Shown here in pieces: positions 52,789-63,495 of a stretch of DNA of 64,000 bases (position 1 is the first letter of the stretch; each line of letters starts with the position of its first letter). Both the position numbers and the translations under genes were made by a program. The DNA comes from Phytoseiulus persimilis (lineage: Eukaryota; Arthropoda; Arachnida; Mesostigmata; Phytoseiidae). The notes beneath the pieces were generated by a model that saw only the letters and a list, made by a program, of their open reading frames with translations, did no database searches and was not told where the DNA came from. The DNA is taken from positions 25,850,745-25,914,744 of the forward strand of contig CM075102.1 in the NCBI GenBank assembly GCA_037576195.1, read 5' to 3'.

Positions 52789-55551
52789 TCAGCGAAGGTT
52801 GTGAAGGGCTGTCAGTCTCCCGTTCGGATCCTTCGAACTCTTGTTGGCCTGAGCTTCCTTCGTCTTGTCGAACGGGAACACGGTCCAGGACCTGTAAAAT
52901 TCGAGAACATTTCCACTGAGAAGAGATTCTCCGAATAACTGACCTAGAATTCGTGTCCAGGAGCAAGTGATGTACTCGTTCTTGTCGAAGAGAAGGAGGA
53001 GCTCACCGTAAGGTTTCATCGGCTGAAGCCGACATGACCGTCGTCCCGTCCGGAGAGAGCGCCACGTTGAGAATCCTCGATGAATGGCCGCGGAGCTCTC
53101 CAACCTGAAGTCGAAAATAAATACTCGCTGAAGTCGAATCAAATAGGTAGCCAATCGACCCAATGTCGACATCCTCGTCAAAGTATCCGATCGATAAGGT
53201 GGAAGAAAACGAACCTTGCGCATTCCAGGGTATTTCCAGATATTCAGCTCGTAGTTTGAGTAACCGTGGGCAGATACCAACTCTTTATATTGCTCGCTCC
53301 ACAAAAGGCCACAAACTTGAGACTTGGTGTCTGTACATGACAGCATGGATCCTGAAGACACGTTCCACAGACGAACACACCTGTCCGCAGTTCCACCGCC
53401 TGTCGCGACCACACCTTCAAAAGTTCATCTTTCCTAGTACCTCACACAGGATTCAAAAAGAAAAAGATACATGACACAGAAAGGAGCGCATATCACCATG
53501 GAATCTGACTCAGTCTGAAAGTTGCAAACCTTTTTGGAACGGACACCATGAAATTGCCTTGATACCAGCCATGTGGTCGTTGAAAGTGTGAACCGGTCGG
53601 ACGCGGCCCGAGATTTGCTGAGGCCAGAAATGCAGTTGGTTGTCGTTCCCTCCTGACGCAAGATACCTGGAACCGAGATGCAGAGATGATGGGCGAGTCG
53701 TCGGAGACCGGATTCAGCAATGAGTGAATACCGATGATGGCTAGCGACGGGATAGAGGGGTCCAAAAAGTCGTACTTTCCGTCGGGACTCCATTCCAATC
53801 CGCATATTTCCTCCATGTGTGCATTGACTGTACCCTGCTGATGCTCGGCAACACGAACGTCACTGTGCATGATCACTCCGCTGCGAGCCCCAGACGAGCA
53901 TACGTGATTATTCCACGAAATTGAGCCCACCCTGTTCGTGTGTCCTAATGGAGGAATAAGTGAAGAAGGGATACATAGCCTTCAACTGCGAGTATCTCGT
54001 TATAGAGGTTCTATACGTAGACACATACCATTCAGGGTTCGCAACAATCGTTTGCCCTCGATGTCCCAAAGCTCAACTGCATTGGTTGAAAGTCCAACGG
54101 CGAGGTAGAAGCCGTCTTGACAGAAGCGTACAGCAGAGATATAATCCTACCGCGTGATGGTGGAGACATTATGCATCATTCGGATTCTAGCAGGACGGCC
54201 GAGCTCTTACAGTGGCACTGGTCTGAATACCATTTGTGATTCGTACCATGAAGGGAAACTCACCTGCTGATTCGGCAGCTCGATGAGATGCTCAATTGTG
54301 CCACTCTGAGCATTCCAGAGGAAGAGGTTCCCTCCCAAGGCGACGGCGACGACATTCCGGACGCCCCAATCCAGCAAATTCAAGTAGAAATCGTCCACGA
54401 TACCTTCGAACCGTTTGGTGATATGATTAGCTCCGAGTTTCGCCAGGAACCATCTCTCGGGAGAATCGAGAACCTGGCTCGCGTTCTCCAGAAACTGGAC
54501 GGGCATACATCGCTTCATACTTACCGGGTGCGTCAAGGATTTTGTCTGGCCGACTCGGAATGTAACGATTACTCTTGGAGACCGATTGGCCTTTACTGGA
54601 GGAATACAAAATTCGGTTCGGTCCGCTGGCGGTAGCGGCAGAAGGTGCCTTGTCCCTAGCATTGAAATAGGGTCAGTGAGGCTATCGTTCGAGCGCTGCT
54701 AATATACCAGGGAAATGCTTCCGAGACAGTCGCCGAATTCGTTTCTACCTGTAGGCAAGGATCCGGTAATTTGAGAGATCCAGGTTCAATTGTTGCTGCA
54801 CTGCTTTTGTGTACTCACTGCCCTCAACGGTGGAGTTTTCATTTTCTTTCGTTGAGATCGCATAGTTAGCTTTCTCGAAGTCCATCGCACGGCGGTTAGG
54901 GATCATTCTGGTAGGGTAGAAATTCGAAATGAGCGAACCCGTGGAGGCGCGGGTTGCAGTCCACAATGTTGTTCGAGAACTCAGACACAAATAGGGGAAG
55001 CCCCTTATGAATTTAGTTACATGTCATAGCTCTGATTACCTGTCACCCGATTCATTTTTCATGGGCGTTTTCTTCTTGTTTGTGAGGGAGCTCTGGCTAA
55101 GAGTGACCTGAGGCGCTTGCAGTATACTGGTGGAAATCATCGACATACTCGCGTTCGAAATGTTGCTGGTCTCCAAAGCTTTGCGTTTCCACCTGGAATA
55201 TCGTGCTTGCTATAGCCAGATTTTGGTGCTCTACCCAGAACCCAAGAGAAACTGCTCAGTTCAGGAACTATCGGGCTGCCAACAGCAAGTGCAGCTACCC
55301 TCCAAGAGCAAATCCAGCAGATGACTGCAGCCTACAGAATATTGAATATTGTGCCCAGCCGGCTTCCGCCCTGGTGTTCGATTCAATATCAACCACGAAT
55401 TAATCCATTCAGCAATATGAACGGAGATCGGAGCCCAACCAGCTCAAGAAAAGTTCTCGTTGGGGTTGACTAACCTCGGAACAGGGCCTTGTAGCTTATC
55501 GTCCATTTTCGTTGCTTGACAAATGTCTCTCTCGAGATTAAAATGTGCCAT
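52789..55551 (-). CDS. CDC20/Fizzy, anaphase-promoting complex activator
   Basis: WD40 co-activator that recruits mitotic substrates to the APC/C ubiquitin ligase and is held by the spindle checkpoint. Eleven coding exons: 55551-55475, 55192-55040, 54979-54749, 54655-54525, 54403-54264, 54146-54029, 53944-53776, 53666-53530, 53414-53215, 53104-53007, 52891-52789. All phases join, giving 518 residues. The N terminus has the family's RWKRK block, a C-box-like RMIPNRR (about residue 101), a KEN box (STKENENS, 121-123) and NYRILAYR. RYIPSRPDKILDAPG precedes a seven-bladed WD40 region from about residue 197, with DDFYLNLLDWG, GSISWNNHVCSSGARSG, DVRVAEHQQG, ATGGGTADRCVRLWNV and KYPGMRK. The last exon ends NLR; the usual C-terminal Ile-Arg that docks on CDC27 is Leu-Arg here. 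The match to CDC20 is stronger than to Cdh1/Fizzy-related. It is head-to-head with WBP2. Confidence 0.97.
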
Positions 55552-55915
55552 TTTCACGGATTCACGCGGCTAAAAACTTTCGGAAGGAGAGAACTCGAGG
55601 TCGTCTGATCGTAAGTTCGATAGTGAACAACCACTTCTCGCCGTTCGACGCTTGCGGATTTAAACCGCGCTTCGTCCTGCCCGCTAACCTGGCGGTGTAA
55701 GCGTAGTCACCTTCACAGCTGTGGTGCTTTTGTGGCTCGTCATGATCTGGTCGATTCTGTAACGTATCACTCGCCAGACACTGTTGCCGCCGTTGTATGA
55801 CTCAGACGTTGAGAGTTGCGTAGCTCGTAGATTATAAAGAGCGACGGTCGAATCAGTGAGCCAAACGCTGTCTTAGCGACATCGATCTATATTCGAGAGT
55901 TCGTGGGTTGCAGTT
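55552..55915. promoter_or_regulatory. Shared divergent promoter region of CDC20 and WBP2
   Basis: Only 364 bases separate the two start codons on opposite strands, so both 5' UTRs and promoters must lie here (or partly in 5' UTR introns). I see no clear TATA box; housekeeping-type bidirectional initiation is likely. An acceptor-like gggttgcag lies two bases before the WBP2 ATG. Confidence 0.5.
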
Positions 55916-58169
55916 ATGAGCCTCAACACCTGTCACGCCGGATCTGGCGTTGCTCTCTACTCCGGAGAATAGTAAGTGGGACTGAGAGCAGATTGACTGT
56001 CAGGAACCTTTCGCAGCACCCAGCTGATTGTCCGGTCAACAAGGACTTGCTAGAAAGCTCCTTCTGGGCTTTGCGAGCTCCTCTGCATGCGTTCCATGAG
56101 TGCTCGCTCGCTTTTTTTCTACGGTTGGGTTCGCTCCTGAAGAGATCGCGGAAATCTACCTTTGGTCCTCCACGGAGTCTAAGTGCTCGCTCAGTTGTCA
56201 GAAGCTCCGCGAGCGAGGAGGCAGCCGCTTGTGCTGTGCGGCCGGAGACTGCTTGGTCTCCACCCTGTCGAGGATGCAGCATACTCAGGAACTATGGTTG
56301 GGTTCCATCGCGTAGAGCATAGTCATCGGTCACTCAGGAAACGACCACATCAACCAGATGACAATGCTAGAATTTGATCCATAGAACCTGAGTGGCCGAG
56401 GCGTACTGCGGGTACAATCCAGGTTCTCGGGGGAGAATGTTCGAATTGGCGGACTGACCCGTATAGCCTCTCGCAAGTTCAGAAAATGTTGGAGGAAGAC
56501 ACTTTCGGATGTGATTCAGACGGTGATTAATTCTGAGTGACCTGAAAGATTGGAGATACTTGGAAACCTAAACTTCTCTACTGGACTGCGTGAATTGTCG
56601 TACGGAATTGCAGTTGGCTTGTCCAAACTGATGAGTTCCCATGTTTTCCAGCATTCTCCTCTACTGCGATGGAGTCACCCTGGCATTCGAATGCCTTGAA
56701 CCACGGATGAAAGGCGACAAAAAGGGGCGAATCTATCTGACCACCCATCGCATGATTTTCAGGTGGGCATTCTCCTACTGCGTACTGAGCTGAATCAGCG
56801 TAGTTCCATCAGCCTCATCCTGAAACCGCGTTATTAATTCACTATGAATAAACGCTTCGATTCGATTCCAGGTCAAACAACGACTCGAAGGGTCTGATGT
56901 CGTTCTCATTCCCGTTCTACACTCTCCACAACCTGGGGCTGGAACAGCCTGTGTTCGGGGCAAACTACATCAAGGTTGGAGTCTCGGAAACACTGTTCGA
57001 ATCGTCCGCTCCCGTTCTCAAGAGCGCTCCAACCTAGATGCGCATGAGTCTCTCTAACGTCTCTGTGTCAATCCCAGGGAATGGTGAAAGCCGAAGCCAA
57101 CGGAGGTTGGACTGGAAGCGCCAACTTCAGGCTGACTTTCAAGACCGGTGGTGCAATTGAATACGGTCAGGCTCTCATGGCTGCCGGACAAGCCGCGTCC
57201 AGGTACCCCGACCTTCCAAGTTCTATAGCAGTTCCGCGCCGTTATCCTTCGTGCCTCCATTGCCCCTCCACAATTACCTAGAACCGCAGCATTGACCTAT
57301 CATTATCTTGATTCACAAATAGGTATATGGGACAGCAGCCTCCTCCACCGTATAGCGCTCCGACCACTGCATATGTGAACGCTCAGAACTACATGGCACC
57401 AACTGGTCCGGCTCCGTACGGGTTCCACGTGCCCACAAACGTGTTTCCCGAGAGGCCCCCAGGTAAGGCTCAAACGAAGGCAACGCCTAGCTTTCAGTCG
57501 GAAGCTAGAAGTGCCGAGGCTCGTAGGCGGCTCTTGGTAGAGGTGCGAGAGGTAGTTCGAAGAAGTCACGACATTCAATGGAAGACATTTACGCTTCATC
57601 ACCAGCACTGCATAACGATATTTGGTTGCAAAGGAGCGGAAATTGAGAGTCGTTTTCTTCCTCCCTCCATCCCTCCAGCGAATCAGGTCTTCATGTACGA
57701 ACAACCTCCACCGTATCCCGGAGTTATGGGGGTGGGCTACATGGCTCCGAACGGTACAGCATACGCTACTCCTCCGTCATACCCTCAACAACCCATGCAA
57801 TATCCTCAACAGAACATGCAATATCCTCAACAGAACATGCAGTATCCCCAGCAGAATATGCAGTATCCGCAGCAAATGCCTCCTTCCAACCAATCGGCTC
57901 AGGTGGGTTCTCGGTTATTTGATCCTCGAATGTCGCAATCAAACCGGGGTCGGAATCATCCGTCTCATAAGCTTAATAGTTCCAGCCGGGCTACCCTGCC
58001 GCCGCTCACGGAGATCCCAACATGGTGGGTCACGCAAAATCGGTGTGAAATCACTCTACATGTGCTGCTCGAGCACATCTCCGGCTACAAATAATTTTTA
58101 CGACTTATTTCGTTCGTCTAGGGACCTCCGCCCGCATACGCGCCGGCTGAAGAGAAGAAGATGAACTAA
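55916..58169 (+). CDS. WBP2, WW domain-binding protein 2 homologue
   Basis: GRAM-domain adaptor whose PPxY motifs bind WW-domain proteins such as YAP/Yorkie, WWOX and NEDD4-type ligases, acting as a transcriptional co-activator. Eight coding exons: 55916-55971, 56652-56762, 56872-56974, 57078-57202, 57323-57462, 57679-57902, 57986-58024, 58122-58169. All phases join, giving 281 residues. The N terminus MSLNTCHAGSGVALYSGEY is followed by ILLYCDGVTLAFE, KKGRIYLTTHRMIF, and the hallmark QPVFGANYIKG then GGWTGSANFRLTFKTGGAIE, forming the GRAM domain (about 1-125). The C-terminal half is Pro/Gln/Tyr-rich with PPPPY (near 140), PPPY (near 189) and PPAY (near 270). A tandem QYPQQNM heptapeptide repeat lies between the second and third. 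The protein ends EEKKMN. It is the only confidently recognised plus-strand gene in the window. Confidence 0.96.
57797..57872 (+). repeat. 21-bp tandem repeat within WBP2 coding sequence
   Basis: Between three and four copies of a 21-bp unit (TATCCTCAACAGAACATGCA and variants) encode a QYPQQNM heptapeptide. The first copies are nearly identical; later ones differ at silent positions. Length polymorphism is likely. Confidence 0.85.
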
Positions 58170-58659
58170 TCCCGGCTGAGCCATCGTTTTTGTTCCTGCG
58201 CCCAAATCGGAGAGTTCTTGTTCACTATCCACGGTAGTTATATTTTACATCAGCTCCAACAGTATTCCCGCAAGATGACGCTCGGCAACCAACGGGAGAA
58301 GTGATGCAGTGGTGGAGTTCACTTTCCCCCAGCTGGGTATCGGGTTCGTAGTAGCTTGGCACCTCTGAAGCCTCCCAGAGCTTTAAACTGTGGATACCAT
58401 CATTATCTCGCATACTACCCATACCTCGGAGCAACGAAAATATATTTTGGCAGCAAGGAAATTCTGAGGCTTGATGTTATGGGTTGCAAATGTTCGATAG
58501 GGCGAGCTCCAGTCGCTGATCCGCCGATGGGACTGGGATGCTTTGCCTCCACTTCTCCATCATGAAGATATATGTCTGACCAGTCGTTGATGATGATTAA
58601 CGACGTAGACTTGAAAACGAAATCCTTGATTATTCGCGCATGATGAAGCAAGCGATCAA

Positions 58660-58665
58660 AATAAA
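58660..58665 (+). terminator. Polyadenylation signal AATAAA of WBP2
   Basis: AATAAA on the plus strand, about 490 bases past the WBP2 stop codon and before the convergent PSMG2 gene ends. Confidence 0.6.
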
Positions 58666-58669
58666 GCTA

Positions 58670-59091
58670 ATGAGAACCAAGACATCCCGTCTCCTCCACG
58701 TCCTCCAATCTGGTTGCTACATCCGGGCTGCCGTGAAGTGCCGGAATGAATGACTAACGAGACACAAGTCGCGGGGCTCAGCCCGAATAATGCTCGCTCA
58801 AGATCGCAAGCACATGATTGTAACTCTAGCTTCCATGTGAGAGAAAGATGACAACATTGGACGAATTCCTTCCATGTTCGGATTTAAGTGTATTTTGATC
58901 GGATAGGATTCTATCAGCGACTCCTAGGAAGTCCCAACGATCGAAGCGATCGAATCATCGGAAGTCAACAGTTTCAAGAGCGGTACCAATAACTGAGAAA
59001 GTCGAGAGATCCATCATTTGAGTCTTCTGTTTTCAACCAGCCAGTCGGCTGAAAATTCGTGACAACGCTATCTCAAATATCAATAAGTTAA
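58670..59091. other. Intergenic region between convergent WBP2 and PSMG2
   Basis: This is the interval between two 3' ends. It presumably holds the PSMG2 3' UTR; I did not find a canonical AATAAA for it. Confidence 0.5.
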
Positions 59092-60585
59092 TCAGTAGAG
59101 TTCCTTCGGAGCCGGTTGTCCGAAGAGATGGCTCCACGACATCGGTGTCTTCCAGCCCTTATCCGCCAAACGGAGCCATTTGTTGAGGGAGTTCACCAGA
59201 AGCAAAGCGTCGGGTGTGTTGTCACCTTTGGAGTAAAGCGAAGTGTTCAGTGAGCCGTCATCAGAACCCTCCGCCAGTGAGTAAGTCCCCGCTGAGAAAC
59301 GAAGAATTCGGGAGGAAATTCTCCAAGCGCCCAAGGGGTCAAGCTCACCTTCAGAACAGTAAAGCAGCATCATGACAACAGGCACGTCACTCTGGAACGA
59401 CTTCTCTAGAATAGGTCGAGCCATTCCAGAACCTGGCATCAGGTACACTCCTCCCTCCGGGTCGGGCAGTTTTGTCAACGGATCTTGCTTCTCAAAAAGT
59501 TTCCAGCCGAAAGTTTCTACCTCTTCCAAGGTTGATTTGTCGACCGCATTCCCGCAAAGATACTGTAAAGCGCTCCTGTGGTTCGAGAAGAGAAAGATTT
59601 TATCAGAGAGGACTTGGATTCATTCCCACTTCGGGAATGGAGCAATATATCGATGTCGTGATCGAAAAGTTCAATCCCCGGATGCTTCCGAGGAACAACA
59701 AGGGACCAAGTTACCCTTTCAGCTGTTCAGGGCTACGGAATTGCGAGAGGCAGGTGGCCAACATGACCACCAGACGGAAGTTCATCGACTTCATCCAGCT
59801 GGTTAGCTTAGAACTGTATTCACCTCGGCAACTCTGGAAGAGAACCTCGTGGGAGTTTGTAGATGCCCCCTATCGAAATGCCTCGATACCATCTCCGTTC
59901 GACTCACATCGGAAGTTGCGAATTCCTCTGATCCATTCAGTCTCTTCTCGTGCACTTACCGGCGAAACAGGTGTGCGTTGTTGTATAAGGAGTATTTTCT
60001 GCGACGGACATGCGTAGAGCTGACAGGCGGTAGCTAAACGGGGATCCCCATCCTTGTATGGGTTCCCTCCCACCAATGGTAAGAGTGATACTGAATGCAT
60101 GTATCCACATAATTCGGTGTCCAGAGATGAACATAGGAGATCAATGGCCAGCTGGGCAGCATTTCCAATTGACACAACGGGCTGAAATTATCTGCGGAAT
60201 GTATCATACCCCCCGGAGATCTCGAGAGCTCTGGCCTCTGGTTTTGGCTCGAATCTATCTGCTTCCTCCGCCTAATATTTGAGGAACCTTCTCGCGAGTG
60301 GCAGCTGAGCTCCTGCAACGGCCGGTTGATTCGACTCTCGTCACAGCAACTACAGAATGAACACGTATCGATGCCAGCTTCGAATGAAAACGAAGACTTC
60401 TCCCTTGCAAGCTCTCAGCTGCGCCGAGACTTCTCGCACTGCGCACACAGCCAAGTTCACAGGAGTCGCATACATAAAACCGTGTAAACAGTTTCCATTG
60501 AAAACCCTGCGTTTATCATACTTACAAAAATCAATGTCCACTCGCTCCAATCTTGACCGCGGTATTTGTCAAGCGCAACGAACAT
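59092..60585 (-). CDS. PSMG2, proteasome assembly chaperone 2
   Basis: Partner of PSMG1 (PAC1) in the dimer that scaffolds alpha-ring formation of the 20S proteasome. Five coding exons: 60585-60526, 60181-59960, 59833-59715, 59575-59349, 59225-59092. Phases join, giving 253 residues against 264 in human. The first exon ends WTLIF and joins PVVSIGNAAQLAIDLLCSSL, matching the family's N-terminal sheet and helix. GYMHSVSLLPLVGGNPY, YACPSQKILLIQQR, SSKLTSWMKSMNFRLVVMLA and VYLMPGSGMARPILEKS follow. The C-terminal block DNTPDALLLVNSLNKWLRLA and WKTPMSWSHLFG matches the characteristic PSMG2 ending (PDAL..V..LN.WL, WK.P.SW..LFG). The ATG chosen is the one in the short first exon, whose MFVALDK resembles the usual MFVPCG start. 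Confidence 0.94.
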
Positions 60586-61057
60586 GTCGAAATTTTCTCG
60601 CAGATGGTTCAATTCAAACAATGAAACCAAGGCGTAAAACACAGGATTTAGGCAATGGGGCTGACTTTCCTTTCTAAAAGATTCTTGGCATTTGGGAGCG
60701 CGGACTTGTCAGTCACGGCATGGGACGTCTGCGATTCTTCTTCCTCTTGCCGTCTGGCCGGGCTCTAGCGCGCGAAATTCGAAAAAAGAGCTGTCCTCTT
60801 CGGTATGCGCACGGTCCAACGAGGGGTCTGAGCCTTCATTGCTAGCGAAGTATGGCGTTCCAAGAACCACGGTCATATGCTGCAAATATTCTCGCTCAAG
60901 ATTGCGGGGCTGACTTGGAGAGAAGCTCGACGTCGGTTAGTCTAATATTGTGCAGTAATCAATGAGAATCTTCGGTACGCGAACTTCAACCCAGCCAGGA
61001 GACGTGCGGCCAAGACACCCGCGAAAGAATATGAGACGATCAGCTCTAGAAGAACAG
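60586..61057. other. Intergenic region upstream of PSMG2
   Basis: About 470 bases between the PSMG2 start and the 3' end of the next minus-strand gene. No coding exon is visible; the PSMG2 promoter must lie here. Confidence 0.5.
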
Positions 61058-61063
61058 TTTATT
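61058..61063 (-). terminator. Polyadenylation signal AATAAA of the cysteine-rich gene
   Basis: AATAAA on the minus strand only about 22 bases past the stop codon at 61086-61088. It supports the terminal exon of the small cysteine-containing gene. Confidence 0.6.
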
Positions 61064-61085
61064 GTGTGGCCATACACCACTGTCA

Positions 61086-61584
61086 CTATTTCCTCGTGAC
61101 ACAATCCTTAGGATCCTTGATCTCGAAATTCTTATAAATAAGATAATTACATGTTCCTTCAAGTCTGAAGTGCTTCCCGGTTTCAGAGGCGGGTGAGCTG
61201 TTCGCGGAAATCCACCCTTTCACCTCATCGAAAGCATCCTTCACTGCTTGAAATTCACCTGAGGAGGGAGCGACTGTTCAAGCGCGCGACAAACTTAGTC
61301 GGATGAATGTTGATGAAAACTGTGTCTGTGGTACGGGCACGGAGAATCCAGTTCATCTACAAACCTTTGGCGCAACAGCCGTCATAAGGAACCGCGTACC
61401 CACACACTTCACGCTTGTCGGCTTCGGATTTCAGCTTCGAAACGAAATTCTTTTCTTCACTACATACATCGAAAAACACGGTCTTAGGAGCGCTTTTATC
61501 TTCCCATTTGTAAACCGCTATCATGCCGATTACCCAGATTACGGATCTCGTCAGCGCAGCGATATCTCTATGTATTTGAAACAT
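61086..61584 (-). CDS. Small cysteine-containing protein, unrecognised, possibly secreted
   Basis: Two exons, 61584-61365 and 61258-61086, join in phase (donor AAAG then GTTTGT, acceptor cctcctcag) and give 130 residues. The N terminus has a hydrophobic stretch (SVIWVIGMIAVY) that could be a signal anchor or weak signal peptide. The rest has exactly six cysteines: VCSEE, EVCGY, GCCAK, GTCNY and DCVTR, the last near the C terminus, suggesting three disulfides. The second exon is charged and helix-like (EFQAVKDAFDEVKGWISA). I recognise no family. An in-frame stop just precedes the ATG; an upstream signal-peptide exon remains possible through an acceptor near 61460. Confidence 0.5.
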
Positions 61585-61677
61585 ATCAATGCGTCAGGAT
61601 CTAATTTGTTTGACGTCGCGAAGTTTTCCAGCACTGAAACTCATATCCTACGAGGAAGATCCTTGGCTCAGGAACAG

Positions 61678-62768
61678 CTACAGGGCGACGCCATTTTGGA
61701 TTGAATTTTCCGTCGGCCTTTGTCGTATGCCTACCCTCTTCCGTTGTCTATGAGATTGCATCAACAGGATGCATCGGTCTTTCAATCGCTCGAGATGTTG
61801 CGACCAGCGCTCTTCGGAGATGGGAGGGAATTTGGAGGGCTTATCTTCAAGGTTTTGAACAGCGGAGAATAACTGAGAATCATTTCGACAGACGAGGAGA
61901 GTGGTCGGAGGAAGCAGACAGCTACAGATCTCTAACGCTGATGATGATCTCTACCAGGAAGCAGCAAGACTTTCGAATTTTCAGATACTAAGTTGTTCTC
62001 CGACAAGACGGCCCAGTATTGTGTACCAGTCAGCATCGAATCCACGAAATTCCTGGGAATTGACATCTCAGCACCTCTTCGATTGGAGGTCGCCATCACA
62101 TTTTAGGCGGTCTCTGAGGGATGAATCTGTTCCACAGGGAAGGGAGCAATCTTCGGAACCGATATTCAGCGGGAGAGTTTACCTTACCGTGAGCCTTAGC
62201 GCTCACTTCAGGCGGGGTTTTTACGATGATCTTGTTTGACGTAACACCGAAAGATTCATCTCTCTTCAAATCGACTCGCAACTTTCTGTTTAGGCCAGTG
62301 GTTCTCAAACTCCACTGACCCATCGACCCCCTAGGCGACTTCGTTGAAGTTTATGGACTGCCGTCCCCCAAGGAGTCGACCGTCGAGCCTTGATTCACCT
62401 ACGTGGACGCCAAGAAGCATGGTCAAATCCATCCCGGCATCACCTCTGTAAACCGGATATCGGCCATCGACCCCCGAGGTCGATATCGACCACTTTGAGA
62501 ACCACTGGTTAAGGCCGACGCGAGCTCAGCAATGCTTCTGCTGGTCAAGCTCCGCTCTCATCCCAACCCAGCACCAACGGACGTTCATGATTCTCCATCT
62601 GTCCGCACAATGAAGAGTCAGATAGAATTCCGTCGATCACATCTTCTCACCTTCCAGTTCTTGTAGAGGTTTAACGAGAATCGAGCGGAAAGGCTGATCT
62701 AAGTGCTGAATATTCTCCCTTTGGAGCAGTTGAGATGTGAATCCCCCGAAAGCTTGAGAATCGGATGC
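61678..62768 (-). CDS. Unrecognised gene, last three exons (partial at 5' end)
   Basis: Three exons join in frame on the minus strand: 62768-62651 (acceptor catagcag, donor GTGAGA), 62274-62183 (donor GTAAAC) and 61872-61678 (acceptor attctcag, stop TAG). They encode 134 residues of helical, charged protein: QLLQRENIQHLDQPFRSILV, then KPLQELEVDLKRDESFG, KIIVKTPPEVSAKAH, PPISEERWSQHLERLKDRC and a basic QSHRQRKR segment. The three-way phase agreement and absence of stops argue for a real gene. I cannot name a family. The 5' exon(s) were not found. The first intron contains the 212-bp hAT-type element. Confidence 0.45.
62296..62507. mobile_element. Non-autonomous hAT-type inverted-repeat element, 212 bp
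   Basis: Perfect 14-bp terminal inverted repeats (CAGTGGTTCTCAAA at the left, its complement at the right end) bound a 212-bp element. The flanking 8 bases are GTTTAGGC (62288-62295) and GTTAAGGC (62508-62515), 7 of 8 alike, consistent with a hAT target duplication. There is no coding sequence. It sits in an intron of the unrecognised minus-strand gene, with its left end 22 bases from the next exon. Confidence 0.88.
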
Positions 62769-63495
62769 CTGCTATGAGTCCCAGAGCCACGAATCGCACC
62801 GAAACATAGCTCCGTGAATGAATTTAAGCTCTGATTCGAAGCCAAGCGAGACGGAACAACGCGTGAAAGAAAAACACCAGTATTCCGTTTTATTTATTCT
62901 ATTTTCTTGACCTTTTGTTCCTGGTCAATAATCGAACGGAGTGAGCGTAGTGGATGGAGAAAGGGGGTTTTCGATTCCTTATTCCTTATGGTTTCCGTCG
63001 CCGTCGGAAATTCTGATGATGGGATCCTGACCAAATCCAAATACGGTGCAAATATAAGTCAATCAGCTGTTTCACTCAGGAGCGACGACGGAAAACAAGG
63101 GTTTTTCGCGCAGAATTCTGCACCAGAAGGTCTTGAACAAGAACTCAAGCTTGAAATATCTCAAGAAATTCTCGATGTGCTAGTCTACATAGTCAGGCCT
63201 TTCTTATTCGAAAAGTTCGAGTGGAGTGGATTCCATCTCTCTCTCGCTTGGCTCTCTTAGTTCCTCTGATCCGCTTCTCGGATGCCGGAATGCTTGGGTG
63301 TTCACTGCCACCTCACTGTCCCATCACAGTCAAGCCGAAGTTCTGTCAATCAGACACGAAGCACAAGCCTTGGCATTGATCCCTCCCGAAGAGCATATTA
63401 CGGATCGAGATCCAACTTCTAGTTCCCGGCCGAACTTGAAAGAATGTATAGGGAGGCTGTTTTCGGTCGGAAATACTCAGACCGGATTTTTATTT

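Noticed and set aside
56391-56460. Possible tRNA in WBP2 intron 1
   Set aside because: GAGTGGCCGAGGCG resembles a class II tRNA D arm, but the B-box is degenerate and the stems do not pair.
57327-58094. 255-residue uninterrupted frame over WBP2 exons
   Set aside because: It is read-through of the 57462-57679 intron, which happens to lack stops. Clear donor and acceptor sites restore the WBP2 pattern when the intron is removed.
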